Shown here in pieces: positions 35,091 through 46,800 of a stretch of DNA of 64,000 bases. Both the position numbers and the translations under genes were made by a program. The notes below the pieces were generated by a model, which was not told the DNA's origin, ran no database searches, and was given only the letters and a program-made list of their open reading frames with translations. Every line of letters starts with the position of its first letter. Position 1 is the stretch's first letter. Source of the stretch: Nymphaea colorata (lineage: Eukaryota; Streptophyta; Magnoliopsida; Nymphaeales; Nymphaeaceae); NCBI RefSeq assembly GCF_008831285.2, contig NC_045139.1, positions 31,221,706 to 31,285,705 on the forward strand. Reading direction: 5' to 3'.

Positions 35091-35422
35091 GAATAGAGAG
35101 AAAGAGAGGTTTTGACTGTTGATTGCCTTCTCACAGGCGATCACAGAAAAGAGGGAGACGGAGAGCGAGAGGGAAAGCCGTCGTTTCAGCGTCCATCAAT
35201 CACCGGGAAGGGGCCAGACTCCTTGCACATCATCTGTTTTCTTACTGCACATAGCACCATTGCCAAGCCTCATTCCTCTCTCAGTCTTTCTTTCCCACTG
35301 CCATCATCGCCATCACATAAACGCCACCACCGTCACCGGGGAAGACTCAGACCTCATCCAGTCATCCTTCTTACTGCCACCATTGCCGCCATCAGCACCA
35401 CCACTACCACCAATAGCATTGC
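35091..35422 (+). promoter_or_regulatory. Probable 5' leader of the DREB gene
   Basis: A GA-rich segment (35091-35180) gives way to a C/CCA-rich segment up to the start codon, unlike the AT-rich surroundings. There is no ATG on the plus strand in this stretch, as expected of an untranslated leader. No TATA box was found at a sensible distance, so the transcription start is not fixed. Confidence 0.5.
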
Positions 35423-36079
35423 ATGGACGACCACATGCCTCCCATGCTCACCTGCCAACCCGTCTCCCGCTCTAGAGCTGCCCGGCGGAGGGAGAGCTCG
35501 CCGCCGCCTTCGCCTAAGAAGCATCCGGTGTATCGCGGAATCCGGTCGCGTGGGAGCAAGTGGGTGTCGGAGATCCGAGAGCCTGGGAAGATGAAGAGAA
35601 TTTGGCTGGGGACGTTCCCGACGCCGGAGATGGCGGCTGCGGCGTATGACGTCGCGGCCCTCGCGCTCAAAGGAAGAGATGCGGTGCTTAACTTCAAGGA
35701 CGTAGCCGACACGTTCCCGGTGCCGCCGTCCACCTCGTGGGAGGATATCCAGGCGGCAGCCATCGAGGCTGCGAACAGGTTCCGGAAGCCACCAGGCATT
35801 GATGGTTCGGCTAGTTCTCAGCTGATCTCAGCGCCTGCGGCCGGGCCATCGACGGATATGGAGTCGGCTGGAGCATTGCAGCTGCTGGAGGACGGAGGCT
35901 CGTTACCGGAACCGCCGCAGGGAGATCAGTTCGTCGACGAGGAGGTGCTGTTCAACATGCCTAATCTGCTCGTGGACATGGCCGAGGGGATGCTGCTGAC
36001 TCCACCGAGAATGGACGCGTCGTCGCTGGAAAACTCGCCAGAAAATTCTGAAGATGAAAGACTGTGGAGCTACAGATAA
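35423..36079 (+). CDS. AP2/ERF transcription factor, DREB subfamily (ERF024-027-like)
   Basis: An intronless frame of 218 codons ends at TAA. The AP2 domain spans residues about 35-92 ([20 protein letters not shown]...[26 protein letters not shown]). Val48 and Glu53 are the DREB-type contact residues that favour DRE/CRT elements (A/GCCGAC). The RGIR-x-R-x-x-KWV spacing, one residue shorter than in DREB1, is typical of the ERF024-027 group. The acidic C-terminal half holds [18 protein letters not shown] (179-196) and ends in LWSYR, both hallmarks of group III (DREB A-4) activators. It would act in the nucleus, probably in stress or growth responses. ATG 35423 is the first ATG after at least 320 bases of ATG-free leader; a second in-frame ATG follows at codon 5. 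Orthology to a single family member was not established. Confidence 0.95.
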   Translation: MDDHMPPMLTCQPVSRSRAARRRESSPPPSPKKHPVYRGIRSRGSKWVSEIREPGKMKRIWLGTFPTPEMAAAAYDVAALALKGRDAVLNFKDVADTFPVPPSTSWEDIQAAAIEAANRFRKPPGIDGSASSQLISAPAAGPSTDMESAGALQLLEDGGSLPEPPQGDQFVDEEVLFNMPNLLVDMAEGMLLTPPRMDASSLENSPENSEDERLWSYR

Positions 36080-36357
36080 GGTATCTTCTCTTTTTAGTTT
36101 TTCCTTGAGAAAGGAAGCATCAAACCGTTTTACGTGGGAAGAAGAGCAATGAAATTCGATATCAAATTTAAAATGTTCATGATTTTAATGTACAACAATA
36201 CATTATTAATGCTCATATCGGATGATGGTCATTTCAAGATTGATGAACTGAAAGAAAATCTAAAATGATTTATTACAAGTCTCACACTTAAAAGAGCTTC
36301 TATATATATATATATATTAATATTAAAATTTGTCTGCATCTTTTCGTACAATTACAA

Positions 36358-36361
<4 letters not shown>

Positions 36362-36436
<75 letters not shown>
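36362..36436. repeat. (TA)n microsatellite, 75 bp
   Basis: The longest uninterrupted TA alternation in the window, about 280 bp past the DREB stop. A shorter TA tract lies at 36301-36318. Confidence 0.97.
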
Positions 36437-36437
<1 letters not shown>

Positions 36438-38477
36438 GTTAACAGAAAGATGGGCAGTCGCTATCTGATTGTCTTATTGTTCTCATTATTGCTCTCACAC
36501 ACACTGTCAACTCATTTGACCCAACCCGCCAACAATATTTGTGGAAAATGGGAACTTAGTAATTTAAAGATGGTTGGGTAAGTGAATATTCTTTGCACTT
36601 GATGTTAAAGCACTCAAGAATTGATCATTTAGTTGTTAGAAGACAATGGATCCAACTAATGTGTTTGGACAGTTAAAATTTGAGCTGCCTAATGGGAAAT
36701 GAGTTTTTCATATGCAAGGAATAAAATTAATCAATTTCAAGAAATAAAATTAATCAATTTCCCCACAACTAAATGAAGCAAACATCAAAATAAGAAGCTC
36801 AGAAAAATCTGAAGTTTTAGGTGTCTTGACATTGATAATTTTCTCACTGCCACCCAATTTTGAAGGCAAAATTGACTAGTACTTAAGGATCATTTGGTAA
36901 CAATAACACATTATTATTGTCTTATGAAGTTGTTCCAAAAAATGATGATGTATATTCACGAAACAATGTATTATAGTGTTATATAAATTTCACTCATCTT
37001 TTTATGTAATTTCATGGGACAGTTATAATGTAAGTTAATCGCACAGGGGTGTGTAATGACCAAAATAACCTTCATCAAGTGAAAAATAAAAGTTTTGAAA
37101 AAGACAAAAAATGAAATTGTAAAAAAAAAAAAAGAGTAAAAGGTACACTTCATCATGAAAAGTTTCTAAAATACCCCCAACACTCTCGCCTTTTTTCAAG
37201 GTGTACATGTTGTGTACCCAACTCAATCTCAAAAGAAACAAGTTAGAAGAAAAGAGATAGAATTGTTAAGTTTTAGATGAACGATGATCAAGTTCATCAA
37301 TGCTGGTAATAAAAATGTTTAGGATGACAAACTTGTCAATTGTGCATCGATTTTATAGTCAAACCAAAAGAGTGGTGCTTGCATCATATACTCATTCTCA
37401 AAAACAACTTGAAGAAAACCCTTTTTAAACATCAAATTACTAAACATTGCACCAATCATTCCGCACACAATTCATTTATTTTATCTATGACAACACAATT
37501 GCGATTTTAAAGTTGTATTTATTGTTTAATAAAAGTAGGAAGACCAATCTACCAGGAGCGTTGAATTGTAAACACAAAATTAAAAAATAGAAGTTTAAGG
37601 TGTTTAGTGCCTTAAGATATGAGTAGAATGATGGTTTTTTGCTTGATTTTTTTAGGTATTTTTTGTGTTAGGTAACTTCATATGTTCATGGCTGATCATG
37701 GAAAAGAAACTAAACTAATTAAACATCTACTAACTTTTTCTGAATGTTGAAAATCATGATGAACTTTTTTATTTTCATACCAAAGTTAGTAAAAACATAA
37801 CAAATTTAATTATTTATTTGATACTTACATAAATTATTCTCCATCATATAATTAAAAAAAAATACACACTAATTAGGTAGGTTTGCCGTGTGCCATAAAT
37901 AGGAAGTCATTGCAATTTTATGAGTGAGCACACATTGTTAGCCTGCATTTTCTTATGATGGCCAATGCATCTATGCCACTGCGCATTGGTTGTCTCATAT
38001 GCATAATTATTATGAACAATTGAAAATTTTAAATTTTCTTTGCACACATTCTCATTTATAGTATCACATAGGAGAAGTCAATAGTTAATTGATTTACAAA
38101 TTTAATGAGCACCTAAACCAATACAAAGCAAACTTTCATGAACTTGATGATGGTATAAATTAGCACACATAAGATAAAATGAAGCACATATTACTTACTC
38201 GACCTACATAAGTAAACATACCAGAACACAAAGCACATCAGAAATAATAACTCATTACACATTTTTAATAATGTAAAAATTGCACCTAAATGTGATAACG
38301 TAGCATAACATATGAAGTATTAATTAAATCGCACAGTAAGCCAAATTTAACAAAAACATAATGCAATGATGACAAAAGTACTCATTATCTACCAATATTT
38401 TACTATGCAACTAACCACCTAAGTCTTCTACATTCTGGAACATTGAAGAATGTGGGCACACTAGTTCTGAAACGAGT
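36437..38477. other. AT-rich intergenic stretch, nothing recognised
   Basis: No coding frame with family features and no clean transposon ends. A phrase near 36890 (ATCATTTGGTAACAATAACA) resembles a MITE terminus, but no inverted partner was found. Composition is very AT-rich throughout. Confidence 0.45.
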
Positions 38478-38706
38478 AAACGAATCAATTTCACCATTTC
38501 TAAATGTGAAGGACATTCTGTATGTCAATAGCATGTCATATCAAATGATAATTACTAGCATAACGAAAAGGCCCTACTCATCAAGTTACCAAGCATTTGT
38601 AAATGAATCAATTTCACCATTTCTAAATGTGTAGGACATTATGTCGGTAACATGTCATATCTAGATTAGCATAATTAAAGCCCCTACTGATAAACTTAGC
38701 AAGCAT
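38478..38706. repeat. Tandem duplication, 123-bp period, two copies
   Basis: Copy 1 (38478-38600) and copy 2 (38601-38706, with small deletions) share CGAATCAATTTCACCATTTC-like and AGCATGTCATATC-like words. The plus frame across copy 1 reads SISPFLNVKDILYVNSMSYQ, which loosely resembles the stretch after the protease in Ty1/copia polyproteins. No other copia coding sequence surrounds it. Confidence 0.75.
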
Positions 38707-39502
38707 CATACGACTAGAAGCATCTCATCGACAACTTTCTTTTGAGTTGATGTGTTGATCACGATGTTGAAAAAGTTGGCTTCCTTGGTGAATTATTGAT
38801 CATGAATTGATCCAAATTAAGTTATTTGTTTGAAATACTTCATCATCACATGAAGTGATAGGCGGAATTTTGTTGGCAACATTAGTCTATTTGAAAATTA
38901 ATACATTCTTTATGGTAAATAGGAGGTTAACAACCTACCAATTAAAAAATCCAAAAGCCCCCAGCTCTGCGCCCACCCACTACCCCTACTTGTCCCAAAA
39001 AAAAAAAACAAAAACAAAAACAACCCTATTGTGTTCGTTTTTAGGGTCTTGTTTTACGTCAAAACCTGAGTGGGATGCTGTATGCCTGTCAACTATAGTG
39101 TCACGATTTCGTTGTTTGCAGTCCAAAAAAGTAGTACCCACATGAAGTGGATGAGCGACTTGCTTTTCATGTATCTACCTACCCGACCAACTATACTATG
39201 TCCGTTGAGGCAAAAATTAAGATATTCTCATCATCACACATAACAATTGAATTGCCTCAAATTTCTTTTGAATATAAAACTTTTTATATAATACCTACAT
39301 GAATATTTCAAGTACACATTCAAATTCAACCACCACCATCTTTTCCACACCATCAGAGACAAACCTACATGTATTTACCATTTAGCTTGCACCAAGTTTG
39401 GCTTGGGCACAACTCGACGTGGATGATATGTTTTATGAATGGAGTAGTTTTCCTCAAAGAATATTGTGAATTTTTCACCCTTCTATCACATCCACGATGC
39501 GC
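38707..39502. other. Intergenic stretch, no recognised gene
   Basis: A plus frame at 38855-39145 contains a poly-Lys/Thr stretch from an A-rich run and is not family-like. Nothing else stands out. Confidence 0.4.
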
Positions 39503-39505
39503 TAA

Positions 39506-39788
39506 TGCCCTGTTTGGTTGGAGGGAAAGGGAGGGAGGAAAGGGAAGAGAAAGGGAAGGGAAAGACATTAATGGAATGCTCAATCTCTCTCTTTCCTTTC
39601 TTTTCCTTCTCAATCCATTCAATTTTAGAGGGATTGGATTTACACTATACTCTCATTTCCCTTCCTTTCCTTTCCTTTCCCCTCATTACAGTCATACAAA
39701 CTTTCTCCTTTTCCATTCTTTCTAATTAGTCAACCAAACGAAAGAGAAATTGTTCAATCCCTCCCTTTCCCTCCAACCAAACAACACG
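39506..39788. mobile_element. Tourist-like (PIF/Harbinger) MITE, 283 bp
   Basis: The 20-base left end contains GTTTGGTTGGAGGGAAAGGG, and the right end is its inverse complement (CCCTTTCCCTCCAACCAAAC). The outermost 6 bases differ. Direct TAA trinucleotides flank it at 39503-39505 and 39789-39791, the target type of PIF/Harbinger elements. The interior is strand-asymmetric (GGGAAAGG on the left, CCTTTCC on the right), so the whole element folds back. No transposase is present. Confidence 0.8.
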
Positions 39789-40011
39789 TAAGGGTGTCGG
39801 AGAAGGCGGCTTGTTTTTTATTTTTTTGAAATTTAGAGCATCCGACCGTTATGATCGTATGATCACAGTGTGGTGTACACCTTATGCTGGAGACCCGGGG
39901 GAGGCATGTCTTTTAACTACAAAGACACATAGTAGTGATACTAATATACATTAAAAAAAAACGATCAAAATCATCATGTTATCCGTCGATGGGAAAATGC
40001 ATTGTATGAGA

Positions 40012-40043
<32 letters not shown>

Positions 40044-40198
40044 CAACTGAATTGTGACATTGAGTTTGTGTAGCCATTTAATGACATCAAATCTAGGCCA
40101 TCAGACTTATAATCCAGATGGCCCAGATTCTCCTCCCTTTTTAAAATTTTTCTCTTTCCCTCTCTCTCTCTCTCTCCCTCTCTCATCTCTCTCATGTT

Positions 40199-40289
40199 GC
40201 AAAAGGGGAGCCCGGCGGCTCTTCCTCCACCATCCTGGCCTGCCCAGCCGGCGATGGCAGGGGAGGAGCTGCCGGGCTCCCCCTTTTGC
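40199..40289. repeat. GC-rich foldback between two Tourist-like elements
   Basis: The arm at 40199-40228 (starting GCAAAAGGGGAGCCCGGC) pairs with 40262-40289 (GCCGGGCTCCCCCTTTTGC at its end), with a one-base and a two-base bulge and one mismatch, around a 33-base loop. It sits in a GC-rich island within AT-rich DNA. Confidence 0.85.
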
Positions 40290-40322
40290 TCTACCTATCA
40301 TGGGCATGGCTAGAGGTAATAA

Positions 40323-40972
40323 CACTTTGTTTGGATGGAGGGAAAGGAAATGAAAGGGAAGGGTGGAAAGGAAAGGAAAAGAAAAGTAAAAAGGAAATGA
40401 GAAAGGAAGTGAAGGAAAATGAAAGGAAATGAAAGATGTGATTATAAAGCTTGTTTGGATAAAAAGGAAAGGAAAAGATAAAATTTATATTACTTTACAA
40501 TAATACCCTTAACATTTAATTTTAGAGGTGTACATGGAACACAATGAACAACAGCAACCCACTGACCAACGGCGGCAATGGTGGTTCTGGCGATGGTCGG
40601 TATGGTCTAAACGGGAAAGATTGTCGTTGAAGTCTCAAGCAATGGCGAGAAGGGAGAGAGAGAGAGACCCAACACCCGTCGGAGTCTTAACCAATGGCAG
40701 GGAGGGAGAGAAATAGCCACGCAAGGTCAATGGCATATATGGTAGAAAGGGATAGACTTTTCCTTTCTTTATCGATCTCTCCAATTTTGGAGAGATTGAA
40801 TTTACATTAGAGCATCATTTCCTTTCACTCAATTTTTTTTCCCATCCTTTGCAGCCAAACCATTTTTTTATTTTTTCTTTCTTTTGTCTTTTTTTTTAAT
40901 TAGTCAACCAAACAAAGAATTGATTGTTCAGTCTTTCCTTTTCCAACTCTTTTCATTCATCCAAACAGGGCG
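40323..40972. mobile_element. Second Tourist-like MITE, 650 bp, same family as 39506-39788
   Basis: The left end CACTTTGTTTGGATGGAGGG corresponds to the inverse complement of the right end, CGCCCTGTTTGGATGAATG. Flanks are TAA (40320-40322) and TTA (40973-40975). The terminal GGAAAGGAAA and internal AATTTTGGAGAGATTGAATT match the smaller element's GGGAAAGG and AATTTTAGAGGGATTGGATT. The extra interior (about 40440-40720) has no transposase frame. Confidence 0.65.
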
Positions 40973-40975
40973 TTA

Positions 40976-42973
40976 GAAATGAGAGGGATGAAGGAAGGAG
41001 AAGGAAAGGAAGGAAGTAAAAAAGTGTTAGAAATCTGAAATGTTTGATCTTAGACAATTCACATGTTTCTACAGGTATATTATATCTAGAATTAGGATTT
41101 AGGGATTACATATATATATATATATATATATAGATATATATATATATATATAATGACGGTGTACGAAAGGCCATGTTTTCTTCTTCAGAATAAAGGAAGA
41201 TTCTGCCGAAAGACGATGGAAAATGGGAAGTAAAGAGGAAAGAGGGAGAGAAAGGGTTTCTTTTCTAGAAGAAAGAAACCCACATGAATTGAGAGTAGTT
41301 AAAAAAGCCACCGTTCGATCTTTCCAAGTGAGATGGATGGAATGATGAGCTCGGCTGAGCTTTTGAGTAAGCAAAGACTTATATATATATATATATAGAT
41401 ATATATATATCAGATCCGACAACAATTCTAAATTAATTCTTTCAGTAAACTATACCGCGAGTCAGGTTCCTATCCTTTTTTCTTAGTAAAAGGTATTCAC
41501 AAAAAAGTGGCTATTTACAAGGGAGATGTACAAAAATAAGGATGCATCAACAAAAATTACGACGAAACACAGGCACAACCTTACACAATCTCTTTAACCA
41601 AACCCAAAATATACTAGAATTGAAGTGAATGCAATTAACCTAAAAAAGGCGACGCCTACACCTGAATGGAGCAGTTGATTTCATGGATCGATTAGGAATC
41701 ATGGCAACTCACCAAAAATTGAAGCTTAACACAAAAACTCAACTTGGATGTAATGGTAAGAAATCTTTATGGCTCAATCTTTTGCTAGTTGATTTTGAAA
41801 ACGCTGAGACCAATATTGCAAAAGATGGGTTGTTTCATGCAAATGATATATATATATATATATAAGAGCCTTTTAATGCCAATAAAGATCACTTTTAGGA
41901 AGCTGTTTGGCAATAGCTACAGGAACAAACCGTTTGATGAATTTTTCTCAAAGATTGGAGCAGGATCAATGAACATTCATGTTACAGTGTTTCATGAATA
42001 TTCCAATTCTTTGACATATTATGAAACAGTTTGTTATCGTTTTCATTCCTAAATACCTCCAAAGAAGCAGCTTAGCAGAGAGAATACTATTTAAATGTTT
42101 TATGAATCTAAATCAAAGATTAAGGTAGATTTATGGAACTCTAGAATAAACACCATATATTCTTTAGAGTTCTATGGACGTCTCTTTGATTTTCTAAGAG
42201 GTCTCCATCGAGTTCAACACTCATGGCCGCACTATGTTACTGAAAAAAGGATATCAAATTGTACACGGCTAAGCATGAAAGCCCATGCTAATAGCTTTGA
42301 GCTTGAGCTGGGCCTTCTGAGGCTCGAGCCGGGGGTGGAGCCGAAATTCAAGTTGCCAAGGACACTTGTACATAAAATTTTTAATTATTGAGGGGGAGCC
42401 AAGAAACAATTCTGTAATACATAAATGCATTTTTGGCAAATCGAAGGAGGCTTAAATGAATTTTGTCAAACACGTTTCGTTGTGGATATACTTGCTAGAT
42501 TGGTACACCATTCTTTCAATGAATAACTCATCTATAAACTTCATTAACAGGTTAACTTATTGATTTACTTCAATCTTGTAAACTCATTAATGATGATGGA
42601 CCTCAACTATTGGGTGAATTGGGAAAAGCGGAGGAGTATTTCATCATACCATCCAACAAAAGGGTTGAAGCTTTTACCCTTCTCCCCGTACTCTAAGTCT
42701 CAAGGTACCAGATCTGCTTTCAGTGTGTCGAAATGACGCCTCCACTATACTTCAATTTATGTGCCACTATCTCTCTTTTTGCAGTATAAGAAGTTGACGC
42801 CCTAACAATATGAAATGGGGATTGGCCACTTACCAACTTCTGTCTCATCTATTGCACTAACCCCCTAGTGCAATCCCCTTAAAACATGGTGGACCGCAAC
42901 TGGGTTGAAAGAATAAATACTAGGCACAAAACCATTCATTCTTTCTTTATTTTGTATATGTACCCGACCCGCC

Positions 42974-42976
<3 letters not shown>
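40976..42976. other. Intergenic stretch with (TA)n tracts
   Basis: TA-rich tracts lie at 41107-41152 (with a GATA interruption), 41381-41410 and 41847-41863. Frames around 41683-42391 are short and unrecognised. About 42295-42400 carries GCTCGAGCCGGG and GGTGGAGCCGAAATTC words that look like transposon debris. Confidence 0.45.

Positions 42977-43039
<63 letters not shown>
42977..43039. repeat. (TA)n microsatellite, 63 bp
   Basis: An uninterrupted AT alternation followed by an A run. Confidence 0.97.
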
Positions 43040-43040
<1 letters not shown>

Positions 43041-43812
43041 CAAAAAAAAATTATAAAATAAAAGTTTTAGCTATAAAAGAACGTATACGTGTTGTATAGT
43101 CAAGATCAAACCTAAACGACATATTGTTGAGTTATAGCCAAGAACTCTTAAAATAAAATACAAACCAATTTCTTCTGGCTTATAAAATCTGCATATGTAT
43201 TAAATATGGTGGAGCTTTTGTCAATTCCTAGCTACGTTTTGAAAATGAAGATTGTGTACGTGAGTCGGTTCATAAGGAAACACTTTGTAAATACAAAGAA
43301 CTTTCTTTTACTGGTAGTCATGGCTGATGCATGTCGTTTCCTTCCTAACAAGGCTACCTTTGGTTCTAAGTTTCTAACTAACGTTATTTGGACGGGTGAG
43401 CAAAAAAAAAAAATGGTTGTTCAAAAGAAGATCATACATTTAGAAAACCAGTGTTTTCATAATGAAAAATTGAATCGAATTGGTTACGCTGCCGATTCAG
43501 ATGAATTGGTTATGATTCAGCAAATATTATTATTATTTACACTTTTAAAAATTATAAAAGTCAAGTAATAAACAAATGAAAAAAATATCTAAAATTAAAT
43601 AATAAAAACTGAATGGATGTATGATACATGGTAACACTTGTATTGGCCGACGAACTGAAATGATTCGCCACTTGTTTGATTTGAACAGGCCCATTGAAGC
43701 CAATTTCTTCGACACTGGAAAATTTGAGATAGGAAACACAAACTTAGTAAATGAAAAATATCTGGTGGTTATTGTTGAAGTAGTCGTACGAGTTTGTAGT
43801 GATCTCTCTCTC

Positions 43813-43815
<3 letters not shown>

Positions 43816-43871
<56 letters not shown>
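43816..43871. repeat. (TA)n microsatellite, 56 bp
   Basis: An uninterrupted AT alternation preceded by a short CT tract (43803-43814). Confidence 0.97.
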
Positions 43872-43874
<3 letters not shown>

Positions 43875-46800
43875 TTGTTGTTTCTTTCACTTTTTGAACA
43901 ATTTAATTGAAAAGCTGCCCAAGATATATAATTTGCCACGATGGGCAGAGTGGTGGTCACTGTAATTTCATGTAAGGGAAGTTGGCAGACTACACTGTTA
44001 CACTCATCAGTTTACTCACTTTGAAAAATGCAACACTGCCATGTGCACCTGCAAGGTTGCAAGTATTCTATCCCCTTAAGCATCTACACCACCTTCAATC
44101 AATAACTCCTACTGCAGATATAACCAATTTCCCAAATATGACACTGTATGGGAAATCAGAAAACCCACCATTTTGAGTTCATCAAAACAGATCATATATA
44201 TAGTAACTACTTAACTGTTGACCTACCTTCAATTCATGAATGTTTCAACCAGAATCTCAGGTGGGTTGAGCCGGGAAGCGGCGAACCGGAGACGGGAAAT
44301 AGGGTTGTATACGATTGCTCGGACCTGAATATGGAGTTTGTTTATGTCAACCTTATCAATTGACAAATGGATAAATCGGGACCCCTGGCAATAATCTTAC
44401 ACCAGCCCTTACCATTCTCAAGCTCGTAAAGAAATTATATGTATTAGACTAGCTGAGTTTGAGCCACGTTGTTATCACAAACCAAGTTGTTCAAGATTCA
44501 ATGTGGAAAAATCTTGAATCCAAATTACATATTAAGCTGAACCAAGCTGAGTTGCTCAGAATTAATGGAACTGCAACTCTGATCAGCTTGTTTGTTTGCA
44601 AAATGAAGTTGCAACAAATTGCATGCATCAACTGTGTGACAAGCAATAATTGTCAACTAGCAAGCTTGGTTGAGTCGAGCAAGCCAAATACCAAGCATTC
44701 GTACTTGGGTTTCCAATTAAGCTCCGGGTGAGCAAGAGGAATATTGCATCCCACCTCGGATGAGAGGTGATGCCCACCAGCTGCCCCTGTCAAATGCTTC
44801 ATCAATTTCCCGTGTGGGTCTAATGTATGTCAACTAGTATCACCTCATTGGCACAAGAATATAGGGACGATAGGAATCAAACTGATGACAGAAAATTTCA
44901 GAGGCACCAGCCGCATCTCGGCATGTTTCGTGGCCCCAAGGGAATTTTTAGTGCACAGTGAAATTTGGCTCAACATGTTTTTGCCGTGCACTTCATTTTC
45001 TCTTTTTTTTCAAGTGGTGGATTGTGTAGACATTTTATCAAGGAATACCATGAGTTGCATCAAGGGCCAGTATTAAAGTCTTATTCTCCATCAAGCATAA
45101 GGTTTTAAGCCAGCTCACCTGATGAGACACATGGATCTTTGCCATGGTTTGTACATCAACAATTCTCTCACAATTAGCTACAAGACGTCAAAGTAAGTTC
45201 TTACTTATCAGCAGAGTACAGATAGGTTAAGTAAACAGCTGCATCAATAGTCATACAACTTAATGATTCAAAGAATGATTAAACAAACAGTTGTACCAAT
45301 AGTGACACATCTTAATAATTCAAAAATGAATTATACACCAATGGGTAGATTAATGATGCACTTGAATGAATCCTTGTAAAGGACCACCCAAAACTTAGAA
45401 TGGTTCTCACAGATGAGCCCCATGCCTTGTGGACCCAAGTTCCTTTTTGAAATAAGGTGATGGCCTTGAGTTTTTATGATGTCTGAGACTTTCGTCTCAT
45501 TAGTACTTCTCCAACCAGTACTTTAAGTGGGCATGTGGAGACCAAGCATCCAAACTCCTCAGACTGCAATTGATGCTGATAACTTCTTCTAATCTTTTGG
45601 TTGCAAACTGTTTCTGACAGTTGTGACCCCATTGAAAATATCACCCTCTGATCTGTAGGGTCCATTGCCCAAATTTTCAATCTTGAACATGGTCAGCATA
45701 ATGAGGTAAGTATAGAAGCACAGGCAGCTGACATTGCAATACTGCATCACAGCACCATTTTCAACCTTCTTCAGGCTCTAATGCAGCCTGACAAATTTAG
45801 TTATATGTAGCTAGGAAGAAGGTTTCTTTCAGCAAGATTAATGTACCAACAGTACTCAGCCTCTTGAGTCATCAAAAGCACAGAACAGCAGGGGAAAGCT
45901 GAGACCATATAATCTAAATTTGATAAGTAAATTGTTGGATGCAAGGCAGATTAATAAATCAAATATGACACAGCCAAAAAATGATAAGAACTGACTCTTT
46001 CACTGTCCCAGTTAAAAATTTGCACACATGATGATCATGAATGGTTATTGTCATGCCACTAATGGCTGTGCAACCAGCACCGGAATCATCGTCCATGCGT
46101 ACGACCTGCTTTGAGAATTATTAGAATGGGCTAAATAGAGGCTGGTACATATAGAGAGAGAGGAGTAATGTAGAATAGGTAAATCACTGTTAAATGAACT
46201 ATTGTTTTCAACTTCTCTGCAGGCTACAGTGTTTTTCAATATGGCTTCAAAAAAATTGTGCTGTTTAACAACCTTACTGGGCTTGGGTTGAAAAGTCGCA
46301 GCAAATAATTGGCCACATTAACTGCGACAGCAAGGAGACCAGATCTTAGAATTTTTACTTCAGTTTGAGAACATATGGTCCTCTTATGCCCTTTTTTCTT
46401 TGCTAAAGTACTCTTCCAATTCGTGATAGTTGTTGACAAGGTGAAAACAGCAAGTACTGTAGTATTGTAGTTTTTCCCTTCTGAAACCAGCAATTCTCTC
46501 ACTTTCTGAAGATCTCTGTTTCTTCACCTACTTTTGCAAGTTGGGTCATTTCCAAACACACAAAAACCAATGTAGATTGTAGGTGATTGGATAACATTGG
46601 CGCCATGCATAGGAAGGAGAATCACAGCCCACAAAATGTGATGTAAGGTATCAGCATGGTATCTGTAGTCCTTGGTCTTAAGAAATATCAGATGATCAGA
46701 GATTTCTAATATCCACATTAGGCCAGAATTTGTTTATTTTATGTGAGAAATGCACAGAAAAATCCATTTTGGAGCCCAGGAAAAAGGGAATCTCATGTTT

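Noticed and set aside
35112..35594. Frames of 118-160 codons overlapping the DREB start, taken at first as upstream ORFs
   Set aside because: They begin with TTG, not ATG, and no ATG exists between 35091 and 35422. Their peptides are low-complexity products of the GA- and CCA-rich leader.
43206..43568. 120-codon plus-strand frame
   Set aside because: No recognisable motif, AT-driven composition (runs of Lys and Leu), no splice or promoter context.
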